Of a stretch of DNA of 34,402 nt, positions 15,627 through 23,317 are shown one piece after another. The DNA lies in contig CAMMRL010000027.1 in assembly GCA_946499275.1 (NCBI GenBank), forward strand, positions 1 to 34,402. The letters run 5' to 3'. The stretch's first letter is position 1. Every line of letters begins with the position of its first letter. This DNA is from an uncultured Clostridia bacterium. Its GTDB lineage: Bacteria; Bacillota; Clostridia; Oscillospirales; Acutalibacteraceae. The position numbers and the translations under genes were made by a program. The notes beneath the pieces were generated by a model, which ran no database searches, had not been told where the DNA came from, and worked only from the letters and a program-made list of their open reading frames with translations.

Positions 15627-16232
15627 TTATTGCTTTTTGCTATTTTTATCCTTCGCCTTTTCGGCGGCCTGCTTTTTCCGCAGGGATTTTTTCAGACGAT
15701 GTCCCGGTTCGCCCGACGCCGCCTGTCCTTCATCCGTAAATATCGACGCTCCGGACAGGTCGAACGTCGGCTCTTTGGACAGCGAAAGCTGGAATTCCTG
15801 GCTTTTCATATACGACCGCTCACACAGCCAGGCGGGAATCATCGCCAGCGGCACCAGCACCATGCCGATATGCCGCCAGATCAGCTTCCAGGTAGACAGG
15901 CCGGGATCGGTATCGTATCCCGAAATCCGCACCGGAAACGCCCGGCCGAGATCCATTGCAATCACCACGATAGCAACCCCGGCCAACACACCGACCAGCA
16001 CGCCGATATACCGACGCTTCTCCCACACAGTGAACAGGATCACCGCCGCCAGCATAGCCACCGTGGTGACCAGTAAGGGGATTATGTTGTACACTTTCTC
16101 CGGTTGATCCAACGCAATCGCAGAAGCATTGTTTCCAAATTGGATGGAAAGAATCGTCGCCGTCTGAAGGAGTACATAAAAGACCAGGGCGATCCACATA
16201 ATGACTTTTGCGATGGTTGACGCTGTGCGCAT
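15627..16232 (-). CDS. Uncharacterised four-helix membrane protein
   Basis: 201 residues; family not recognised. Hydrophobic segments lie near residues 8-28 (AKVIMWIALVFYVLLQTATIL), 50-69 (IIPLLVTTVAMLAAVILFTV), 75-94 (YIGVLVGVLAGVAIVVIAMD) and 120-137 (HIGMVLVPLAMIPAWLC). They are followed by a cytoplasmic tail of about 60 residues ending in a very Lys-rich stretch (R-L-K-K-S-L-R-K-K-Q-A-A-E-K-A-K-D-K-N-S-K-K-Q). There is no signal peptide or enzymatic motif. It lies 49 bases downstream of the gyrA stop on the same strand, so it is probably co-transcribed with gyrA. No function is proposed. Confidence 0.75.
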   Translation of the reverse strand: MRTASTIAKVIMWIALVFYVLLQTATILSIQFGNNASAIALDQPEKVYNIIPLLVTTVAMLAAVILFTVWEKRRYIGVLVGVLAGVAIVVIAMDLGRAFPVRISGYDTDPGLSTWKLIWRHIGMVLVPLAMIPAWLCERSYMKSQEFQLSLSKEPTFDLSGASIFTDEGQAASGEPGHRLKKSLRKKQAAEKAKDKNSKKQ

Positions 16233-16281
16233 AGGGTGATTCCTCCGTTCCTATTCCGGTGTTCCTCAGGCGAACGCCCGC

Positions 16282-18831
16282 TTATTCTTCGGTATCTTCC
16301 GTCGAAGAATCCGCTTTTCCAGTGGGTTCTTCCTCGCCATCCTCGTCGTTATCCACAGGCTCGTCGTCCTCATGCGGTGCGCGTGCCAGGGAAACGATCC
16401 GGGCTCCTTCGTCCACCCGCATCACCCGAACACCCTTGGACGGGCGGCGACAAAGCCGCACTTCGTCCGCGCTCATGCGGATAATGACGCCGTCGGACGC
16501 AATCAGGATAATATCGTCGCCTTCATCCACCACTTTGATGGCCGCCACATCGCCGAACTGCTCGGTGTGGTAATTGGTCAGGCCCTTGCCGCCGCGGGAC
16601 TGGATGCGGTAATCGGCAAGCTCGCTACGGCGGCCGTAGCCGGTTTCGGACACGGTCAGCAGCAGGCCTCCCTCGCGGCAGATCGACATGCCGATCACCT
16701 CATCCCCTTCGTCCAGGGTGATCGCTTTCACGCCGCGGGCGGTACGGCCCACCACACGGGCATCGTTCTCGTCAAACCGGATGGCCATGCCTTTCCGCGT
16801 GCCGACCACCAGCGTCTGATACCCGTCGGTCATCCGCACCCAGGCCAGCTCGTCCCCTTCGTCCAAGTCGATGGCGATCAGGCCGTTTTTCCGGGCGTTG
16901 GAGTAAGCGTCCAGCCGGGTACGCTTGATAATGCCCTTCCGGGTGACCATGCACAGGTACTTGTCCCCTTCAAATTCGGAGACGCGGATCATGGCCGTAA
17001 CCTTTTCCTCCGGCGACAGCGGCAAAAGGTTCACCACGTTCATCCCCTTGGCCGTGCGGCCTCCCTCCGGCACCTCGTAGCATTTCAGCCGGTACACCCG
17101 GCCCATGGAGGTGAAGAACATCACATAGTCGTGGCTGGAACAGATGAACATCGTTTCCGCGAAATCCTCGTCCCTCGTGGCCATCCCCATAATCCCACGG
17201 CCGCCTCGGCGCTGGGACTTGTACACATCCACCGCCTGACGCTTGATATAGCCGAAGCGGGTCAGGGTGAGCACGCAGTCCTCCACCGGGATCAGGTCCT
17301 CGATATCGACTTCGCCGGAGACCGCGGAGATGTCGGTGCGGCGCTCGTCGCCGTACTTGTCCCGCATCTTCAGGCATTCTTCCTTGACAATTTCCTTGAT
17401 CTTATGGTCGTCCGCCAGGATGCCCTCCAGTTCCGCAATCCGCAGATGCAGGGCGTTCAGTTCATCCTCGATTTTCTGCCGTTCTAGGCCGGACAGCTGC
17501 CCCAGGCGCATCTTGACGATCGCGTCCGCCTGCACGTCGTCAAAGGAGAAACGCTCCATCAACCGCTCTTTGGCTTCCGGGGTGTCCTTTGACGAGCGGA
17601 TGATCGCGATTACTTCGTCAATAAAATCGCTCGCTACCTTCAGCGCCTCCCAGATATGGGCGCGCTCCTTGGCTTTGCGTAGCTCGAACAGGGTGCGGCG
17701 GGTGATTACGTCGCACTGGAACTTGATGTATTCCTCCAGCATCTGCTTGAGGGTGAGGATGCGCGGCACGCCGTCCACCAACGCGAGCATGATAACGCCG
17801 AAGGTTACCTGCATCTGGGAATAGCTGAAGAGCTGGTTGAGCACCACCTGCGGGTTGGCGTCCTTCTTGAGGTCAATCACCACCCGCATCCCTTCGCGGC
17901 TGGAATGGTCCACCACGTCCGCGATGCCGTCCACCCGTTTCTCGTCGGATAGATCGATGATCGATTTCACCAGGTTCAGCTTGTTCACCTGATAAGGGAT
18001 CTCGGTGATCACAATGCGGAACCGGCCGTTATGATGCTCTTCAATCTCGGTACGGGCACGCACAATCACCCGGCCCCGGCCGGTCGCATAGGCCGCGCGG
18101 ATGCCGGAATACCCCATGATAACGCCGCCGGTCGGGAAATCCGGCCCCTTGATCTTGTCCATGATCTCGGCCATATCCGCTTCCGGGTTATCGATCAGCA
18201 GGCAGATGCCGTCCACCACCTCGCAGAGGTTGTGGGGAGGAATATTGGTCGCCATCCCCACGGCGATGCCGGTTGAACCGTTCACCAGCAGGTTGGGGAA
18301 ACGGGAAGGGAGCACCGACGGCTCCTGCAGCCGGTCGTCGTAGTTGGATACAAAATCCACCGTATCCTTGTCGATGTCGGCCAGCATATCCAGGGACATC
18401 TTGCTCATCCTGGCCTCGGTATACCGATAGGCCGCGGCCGGATGGCCGTCGATGGAACCGAAGTTGCCGTGTCCGTCCACCAGCGGGTAACGCAGCGAAA
18501 AATCCTGCGCCAGCCGCACCATTGCGTCGTAAACCGACGCGTCGCCGTGCGGATGATATCGCCCCAGCACGGCGCCGACCGTATCCGCGCACTTGCGGTA
18601 CGCTTTGTCCGGTGTCAGATTATTCTCATGCATGGTGTACAGGATGCGGCGGTGAACCGGCTTCAGCCCGTCCCGCACGTCCGGGAGGGCGCGGGAGATG
18701 ATAACCGACATGGAATATTCCAGGAAACTCTTTTTCATTTCCTTTTCCAGGTCAACGCCGATCACCTTGTTCGGCGTATTCGCCTGTTCGCCGTTTTCAA
18801 TATGGTTCTGTTCGTCCATGGTCTGCCCCAT
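16282..18831 (-). CDS. gyrA: DNA gyrase subunit A
   Basis: 849 residues from ATG 18831; 18819 (MDEQ...) is equally possible and shortens it by four. The winged-helix/tower breakage-reunion domain contains S-R-A-L-P-D-V-R-D-G-L-K-P-V-H-R-R, HPHGDASVYDAMVRLAQDF, and A-A-Y-R-Y-T-E-A-R-M with the catalytic Tyr near residue 137. The C-terminal beta-pinwheel carries the gyrase-specific box Q-R-R-G-G-R-G, which separates GyrA from ParC. An acidic tail ends the protein. With GyrB it introduces negative supercoils using ATP. In the quinolone-resistance region, the position matching E. coli Ser83 is Ala (A98), with Ser at the next position. It lies 93 bases downstream of the last YcxB-like gene. Confidence 0.98.
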   Translation of the reverse strand: MGQTMDEQNHIENGEQANTPNKVIGVDLEKEMKKSFLEYSMSVIISRALPDVRDGLKPVHRRILYTMHENNLTPDKAYRKCADTVGAVLGRYHPHGDASVYDAMVRLAQDFSLRYPLVDGHGNFGSIDGHPAAAYRYTEARMSKMSLDMLADIDKDTVDFVSNYDDRLQEPSVLPSRFPNLLVNGSTGIAVGMATNIPPHNLCEVVDGICLLIDNPEADMAEIMDKIKGPDFPTGGVIMGYSGIRAAYATGRGRVIVRARTEIEEHHNGRFRIVITEIPYQVNKLNLVKSIIDLSDEKRVDGIADVVDHSSREGMRVVIDLKKDANPQVVLNQLFSYSQMQVTFGVIMLALVDGVPRILTLKQMLEEYIKFQCDVITRRTLFELRKAKERAHIWEALKVASDFIDEVIAIIRSSKDTPEAKERLMERFSFDDVQADAIVKMRLGQLSGLERQKIEDELNALHLRIAELEGILADDHKIKEIVKEECLKMRDKYGDERRTDISAVSGEVDIEDLIPVEDCVLTLTRFGYIKRQAVDVYKSQRRGGRGIMGMATRDEDFAETMFICSSHDYVMFFTSMGRVYRLKCYEVPEGGRTAKGMNVVNLLPLSPEEKVTAMIRVSEFEGDKYLCMVTRKGIIKRTRLDAYSNARKNGLIAIDLDEGDELAWVRMTDGYQTLVVGTRKGMAIRFDENDARVVGRTARGVKAITLDEGDEVIGMSICREGGLLLTVSETGYGRRSELADYRIQSRGGKGLTNYHTEQFGDVAAIKVVDEGDDIILIASDGVIIRMSADEVRLCRRPSKGVRVMRVDEGARIVSLARAPHEDDEPVDNDEDGEEEPTGKADSSTEDTEE

Positions 18832-18924
18832 TTCTCCGCAGGCTTGAGTTTACAATATCCGTCCCAAGGAAATCGCTGCGGAAATTTTCCTTTGACGCCG
18901 CGGCTTTGGTAAGCCGAGAATTTT

Positions 18925-20133
18925 CTATTTATTTTCCTCATCCGGTCGGCCGGGTTTTTTCGGTAAAAACGCTTCCATTACGGAAGGATCGGTTAAGTCT
19001 TCTTTCGAAACAGCCGCCAGCCAGCGGCTCCCCTTTTTCTGACACCGGCGGAATTCCCATCCCCGGCCTTTTTTTATCACCAACAGCCGGTCTTTCGGGA
19101 CACGCACCGTCTGCCAGCGGTCGCCGAGCAAAAACGACCTTTTGGAAACGCCGATATACAAGGGCCGTTCCCCCGATTCAAGCTGCCGGTTTTTTGTTAC
19201 TTGCAAAGCAACCGCCCCGATTATCCCATAAAGCACTAGGATCAGCGCCGTAACAATCAGGGAAAAAAGCACGGAATCCAATATGTAGTTTGGCGTTATC
19301 CAAAAGGCGTTCGCCATGCGGACACCGGCCGCCAGGGCAAAGGCATACCACAAGGGCAACAACCAACCCACAGCCTTGAGCTTTTCACGATACCGCGTTC
19401 CCGCCCGTTCCGTGCTCACGAATTCTTCCGGCGTTTCCCAAGAATAAACCGCGATAGGCAACGGTCTCGCCAACGCTGGAAGGATCCAGCCTTTGTTTTC
19501 CCGCTGCGGCTCACTGAGACAGGGAAACACCGTTTCCCTCACCTTCCGGGCGTCGAACGGGGTCAAATCCGCGCTGCGCAGTACGATAAACCGCCCGTCT
19601 ACCCCGATAAACAGAAAAAATGCCGGCGTTTCCACTGCCCTTCTTATCCGTGAAAAAGGCAGGATCAACCGCTGCGCTGCCGAGATGGATACCAGCCGGT
19701 CGGCATAAATTTCCACTGTCCGATCCTCATCCTCCCCGATCTGCGCATCGACGGTATTCCGCAACAGCCGTTTCCGTCTCCAAACCAGCAGGCCGAACCC
19801 GATGCCGAAAAACAGAAGGGATGCAACAAGCATCAGCAGGTTTTCCATCCAGAATTCCCATTTAAAGTATCCGAGGAATACATACAGCAGCATCGCCCCC
19901 ATCAAAAGGAGGACGATTGTATTCATTGCCATCCCCTGCCGGCTAAATACTGCTTTAATCTGCTCGCTTTCCTCTTCGGTAGGCTTTTTTCCTCCCAGCA
20001 CCACCAATGGATGGGTCGGATCCGCCGGAGCCGGAATCCCTCCATACGGCCTAGAATTTTCGGCGGGATAAGGCGGCACACCGGAAAAAATCCCGGCCGG
20101 CGTCGTATATCCAAAATGCTTGGCTGGTTCCAT
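18925..20133 (-). CDS. YcxB-like membrane protein E, two-module (degenerate)
   Basis: 402 residues. The N-terminus (1-65) is Pro/Tyr/Gly-rich and soluble. Two helix pairs follow, near 70-88 plus 97-117 and near 255-273 plus 286-308. Each is trailed by a beta-rich cytosolic stretch: DRTVEIYADRLVSISAAQRLILPFSRIRRAVETPAFFLFIG after the first, and LYIGVSKRSFLLGDRWQTVRVPKDRL after the second. This 'two helices plus beta domain' unit is the layout of YcxB-like proteins, apparently duplicated here. The characteristic I-P-K-R motif of its neighbours is lost (module 1 has IVLRSADLTPFDA). The start has AAAGGAG upstream. It is the last of five such genes between gyrB and gyrA. Function unknown. Confidence 0.65.
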   Translation of the reverse strand: MEPAKHFGYTTPAGIFSGVPPYPAENSRPYGGIPAPADPTHPLVVLGGKKPTEEESEQIKAVFSRQGMAMNTIVLLLMGAMLLYVFLGYFKWEFWMENLLMLVASLLFFGIGFGLLVWRRKRLLRNTVDAQIGEDEDRTVEIYADRLVSISAAQRLILPFSRIRRAVETPAFFLFIGVDGRFIVLRSADLTPFDARKVRETVFPCLSEPQRENKGWILPALARPLPIAVYSWETPEEFVSTERAGTRYREKLKAVGWLLPLWYAFALAAGVRMANAFWITPNYILDSVLFSLIVTALILVLYGIIGAVALQVTKNRQLESGERPLYIGVSKRSFLLGDRWQTVRVPKDRLLVIKKGRGWEFRRCQKKGSRWLAAVSKEDLTDPSVMEAFLPKKPGRPDEENK

Positions 20134-20186
20134 TCCCCTTCACTCCTTTCCGGCGGATTGCCTGAGACGATCAACCATCAAACCGG

Positions 20187-21533
20187 TTATTTGGATTTTC
20201 TGGGGTGGACATGGGCGTCCACCAGTGCCTTGAGTTGGTCAAACTGCGGAATACAGCGCTTGGGAATGCGCAGAAAAGAGGTCGCCGTATAAAATTCCAC
20301 GCTTTCCGGCCGTTCCACCGCACGTTCCACCGCTTTCCATACAAACCGCATGGATTCGCCCGGCCGCTCGGATTTTACCGTCAGCCCCCGGTCGGAAAAA
20401 CTGACCCGCAAACGCTTGCCGCTGTCCGGCATCAACGTATAGTTGCGCACGGCTTTTCCCCTTGCCGTCAACACATTCAGCGCAAAAAAGAGCCCGATCA
20501 TCAACAAAAAGGAAGCGATTCCGAACGGGAGCCCATTCATCAGCCCGAACATCAAGCCAGCGAGCACCGACATCCCGCTATAAACCGGCAGCATCTTCAT
20601 AAACGCGCGCAAAGCGGTATCGGTGACAATCTTGACAAATTCCTCTTTGGTGTATTCCACATCCACAGCAAACAATTCCGTCTCCTCCGGTTCCACTGCT
20701 TCATGGGGCGGTGGCAGCGGGACTTCGGCCAACGGCTCCATCCGATCCAGCAGCTTCTGCCGCGGCATGGGAATCCCGGGCAGCACCGCGCGCCGCATCC
20801 CCTCCGCGGCGGCGGGCGTCATACACCGGGCCGGGAGGACGATCGCCGGCGTTCCCGGTGCGAGCAGCACCATCATCCGCCGATTTTCCATGTACACTGC
20901 ATTCTCCGCAAACCGGATAACGACCGTGTTCTTTCCCCTTTTCTCTACTCGATCCGGGTATACCCGGACTTCGCCGTAATAGGAATACCTATTGAGCAAG
21001 CATTGATCGTAGGCTTTTTCCGCGCTGGAACGCACATACCGCGGGATACCGATAAACAATATTGCCGCCGCCGCAATCAAAAAGATCACCAGCAGTACCA
21101 GGACGGGATCCAGAGACCCAACCATCACGATATCGAAGATCATCATCACCACGCTGACCGCCGCCAACACACTGAAAAGGACGATCTGCCCTTTGCGGAA
21201 ACGGAGCAGGCCGGAAATCTGGGACACCGTGATATTGAAATCGATATATTCCTCGCGGTTTAAATCCGCCGGGAAGGCGGCGATGCATCCGTCGTCAAAA
21301 GGCTCCGCCGGGGGGGAAGATTCCGTGCTGTCCGCCGTCGCCCCGGCGGCCTTTTCGTCTTCCCTGCCGTCGGATTTCATGTGGACATCCGAGGAAGAAA
21401 ACGCGGTCTCGGCCGGATCGGCTATCGCATCGGCCAGATTTTTCTCTTCTTTGTTATGGACACCGCCATTTCCTGTTGTCTCCCCCTTTTCGTTTTCGGG
21501 GATTTCCTTGTTGCTGTTATGAAATTCCTGCAT
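20187..21533 (-). CDS. YcxB-like membrane protein D, two-module
   Basis: 448 residues. A long acidic, low-complexity N-terminus (1-95) is followed by two copies of a helix-pair plus beta-domain unit. Module 1: helices near 116-138 and 142-164, then GEVRVYPDRVEKRGKNTVVIRF...AIVLPARCM. Module 2: helices near 316-334 and 338-356, then LRVSFSDRGLTVKSERPGESMRFVWKAVERAVERP...FLRIPKRCIPQFDQLKALV. The second copy has the intact hydrophobic-I-P-K-R motif. The layout fits the YcxB-like family with internal duplication. The linker between modules is Pro/Glu-rich (VPLPPPHEAVEPEETE). The SD-like AAAGGAG lies upstream of ATG 21533. Spacing to neighbours is 54-62 bases, suggesting one transcript. Confidence 0.68.
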   Translation of the reverse strand: MQEFHNSNKEIPENEKGETTGNGGVHNKEEKNLADAIADPAETAFSSSDVHMKSDGREDEKAAGATADSTESSPPAEPFDDGCIAAFPADLNREEYIDFNITVSQISGLLRFRKGQIVLFSVLAAVSVVMMIFDIVMVGSLDPVLVLLVIFLIAAAAILFIGIPRYVRSSAEKAYDQCLLNRYSYYGEVRVYPDRVEKRGKNTVVIRFAENAVYMENRRMMVLLAPGTPAIVLPARCMTPAAAEGMRRAVLPGIPMPRQKLLDRMEPLAEVPLPPPHEAVEPEETELFAVDVEYTKEEFVKIVTDTALRAFMKMLPVYSGMSVLAGLMFGLMNGLPFGIASFLLMIGLFFALNVLTARGKAVRNYTLMPDSGKRLRVSFSDRGLTVKSERPGESMRFVWKAVERAVERPESVEFYTATSFLRIPKRCIPQFDQLKALVDAHVHPRKSK

Positions 21534-21595
21534 ACCGCATCTCCTTTCCTATACAACATCCTCCGGCAGAACGGCCGGCCGCTGAAATCTATTTT

Positions 21596-22114
21596 TCACC
21601 GTCTCGGCAGCCAGGCCCGCAACGTCTCCACCTGTCCGGGATCAAGCAGCCTTTTGGGGATGGCAAATTGGCATTCCCGGCCGAAGGTGAGCAAAAACAG
21701 GTTGCCTGTCTCCTTCCAGGACGATAAAGCGGACATTGGAAGGGTTCCCTCCATCCGCCCATTTTTCACCTCCACCGAATCGGCGGAAAACCGGTAGGTG
21801 GTGGCGTATCGGAGGTCTTCGTTTTCGTCGTATTCCCTGGCCGCCGCCGCACTGCTGAACAGCGGGGCGAACACCCCGTCGTAACAGACGAGGAACACGC
21901 CGAGTACAATCAGGCTGAAAGCGGCGGAAAAGGACAGGGAGATAAACTGCCCGAAAAACGCGCCCGCGATTCCCAGCAACACCAGCACCGCACCGACAAT
22001 ATACAGCATCGCGCTCTGCTGTTTTCCCGCAGTCCGTCGGTATTCCGCCGCCGCTTCACAGTATTCTTCCCGCGTGACCAACACGCTCAGCGACAGTTCT
22101 GTTGTCGTTTCCAT
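21596..22114 (-). CDS. YcxB-like membrane protein C
   Basis: 172 residues and the clearest YcxB-like member of the set. A short N-terminal strand (LSLSVLVTREEYCEAAAEYRR) leads into two hydrophobic helices near 35-54 and 60-78. A cytosolic beta domain follows: T-T-Y-R-F-S-A-D-S-V-E-V-K-N-G-R, LPMSALSSWKETGNLFLLTFG and FAIPKRLLDPGQVETLRAWL. The order 'field F/S-D-S-V-E-V, W-K-E-T near the middle, I-P-K-R near the end' matches YcxB-like domains as I know them. No catalytic residues are evident. GGAAAGGGG lies upstream of the ATG. Family members are functionally uncharacterised; a lipid- or protein-binding PH-like role is only an inference. Confidence 0.75.
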   Translation of the reverse strand: METTTELSLSVLVTREEYCEAAAEYRRTAGKQQSAMLYIVGAVLVLLGIAGAFFGQFISLSFSAAFSLIVLGVFLVCYDGVFAPLFSSAAAAREYDENEDLRYATTYRFSADSVEVKNGRMEGTLPMSALSSWKETGNLFLLTFGRECQFAIPKRLLDPGQVETLRAWLPRR

Positions 22115-22147
22115 CCGGCAATCCCCTTTCCGTTCCCAAATTCCGCG

Positions 22148-22723
22148 CTAAAACATCCAGTTCCGATGGATATGCCGGCGGCGGACAAACGTCGTACGCA
22201 GGAAATCCTGCAACTCTTCTTTCTGTTCCAGCGGCAGGCAGCGCTTGGGCAGGATGAGCAGCCGGTCGGACTCCCGGATAAAAACAAACAAATCCGGCGT
22301 TTCAATACATTCCTTCATCAAGGCATACTGGTCGTGCAGCATCAGATCCGGCGTTTTGGTCACCGCGTAATCCGGATACAGGCAGAGTTCCGCGTCCTTC
22401 ATCAGCGCCTGATAGGTCTGGTAATCCTTATCCGCCTTTTTCCGCAGCCGCTGAGGTTCCAGCACAAATCCGTAAATCAGCAGCGCCGGACAGCAGAGAC
22501 AGAGAAAAAGCGGCATCAGCGCCGTTGTAACGGTAAATCGGTTCCAATCCATAAGAAAAAGGCCGATTGCCAGCAGCGCCGCCGCGGCCACCACCATAAC
22601 CGGCAGCAGCCGGAGGGAACCCCGCCTTCTGGCGGCCAGGAGGGACGCCGCGCGGTATTCCTTCCCTGTGACCGTTAAGGAAAAGCGGGCTTTCGGCTCC
22701 TTTTCCAAATCTGTCCGATTCAT
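22148..22723 (-). CDS. YcxB-like membrane protein B
   Basis: 191 residues from ATG 22723, chosen because GGAAGGAAAG lies just upstream; the frame extends to 22789 into the preceding gene. An N-terminal strand (ARFSLTVTGKEYRAASLLAARR) precedes two hydrophobic helices near 38-58 and 65-87. The cytosolic domain reads AELCLYPDYAVTKTPDLMLHDQYALMKECIETPDLFVFIR, then L-L-I-L-P-K-R-C-L-P-L-E-Q-K-E-E-L-Q-D-F-L, which carries the L-P-K-R motif shared with its neighbours. The tail is basic (RRRHIHRNWMF). It is 31 bases from gene A and 33 from gene C. Paralogous to them but strongly diverged. Function unknown. Confidence 0.72.
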   Translation of the reverse strand: MNRTDLEKEPKARFSLTVTGKEYRAASLLAARRRGSLRLLPVMVVAAAALLAIGLFLMDWNRFTVTTALMPLFLCLCCPALLIYGFVLEPQRLRKKADKDYQTYQALMKDAELCLYPDYAVTKTPDLMLHDQYALMKECIETPDLFVFIRESDRLLILPKRCLPLEQKEELQDFLRTTFVRRRHIHRNWMF

Positions 22724-22754
22724 TCTTCCTTTCCTTCCCTTCCCGATGGCGGTT

Positions 22755-23291
22755 TTACTCCCGGCCCGTTTTTTCCGGCGGACCGGCACGGAATTTTTCG
22801 CAAAGCAACTCCCATCCGGCTTCGTCCGTCAGCCGCCGGGGGATTCCCACCAGCTCCCGGCCGATCTCCAGCACCAGCATCCCCTCGCCGAGCACCGGAC
22901 GGCAGGCGGCATACTCCACAAATTTTTCCTTTTCCCGGCCGAAAGCGGCCTGTGTTTCGTATAGGGAGAGATACACCACATTTTTCTGTTCCGCGATCCG
23001 CCGGGCTTCGTGCTTCATTCGCAGCGGGGGGACCAGCCAGATCGCCGCCACCACCGCCAGGGAAATTACGGCCAGCATCAGGGAAACCGGCTCCTTTGTC
23101 TCATCCAGGAGGAAGGCCGCCCCGCAGTAAACCGCCATCAGCCCCAGGATCACCGATTCCACGACGTTGCGGGCTTTCCCCGCCCGGCGCGTCCCCAGCA
23201 TCAGGCACTGATAGATTTCGCACTCCTCCAGCCGGATCCGCAGCGTGAGCAGAGGCTGGTTTTTTTCTTCTTTTTCTTCCCTGTCTTCCAT
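22755..23291 (-). CDS. YcxB-like membrane protein A
   Basis: 178 residues from ATG 23291, which has GGAG seven bases upstream; in-frame starts at 23318 and 23321 overlap the gyrB stop and are less likely. A charged N-terminus (MEDREEKEEK) and a strand LLTLRIRLEECEIYQCLML precede two hydrophobic helices near 43-63 and 69-89. The cytosolic part has NVVYLSLYETQAAFGREKEKFVEYAACRPV, GMLVLEIGRELVGIPRRLTDEAGWELLCEKF; I-P-R-R is the counterpart of I-P-K-R in genes B-D. It is the first gene after gyrB, 26 bases from its stop, so almost certainly co-transcribed. No enzymatic motif seen; function unknown. Confidence 0.7.
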   Translation of the reverse strand: MEDREEKEEKNQPLLTLRIRLEECEIYQCLMLGTRRAGKARNVVESVILGLMAVYCGAAFLLDETKEPVSLMLAVISLAVVAAIWLVPPLRMKHEARRIAEQKNVVYLSLYETQAAFGREKEKFVEYAACRPVLGEGMLVLEIGRELVGIPRRLTDEAGWELLCEKFRAGPPEKTGRE

Positions 23292-23317
23292 GCGGCTCTC
23301 CGTTTCCCGCGTCAGCA

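Noticed and set aside
20205..21263. 352-residue + strand frame opposite YcxB-like gene D
   Set aside because: The His/Gln/Arg-rich translation is typical of an antisense shadow; the minus strand has helices, an SD and correct spacing.
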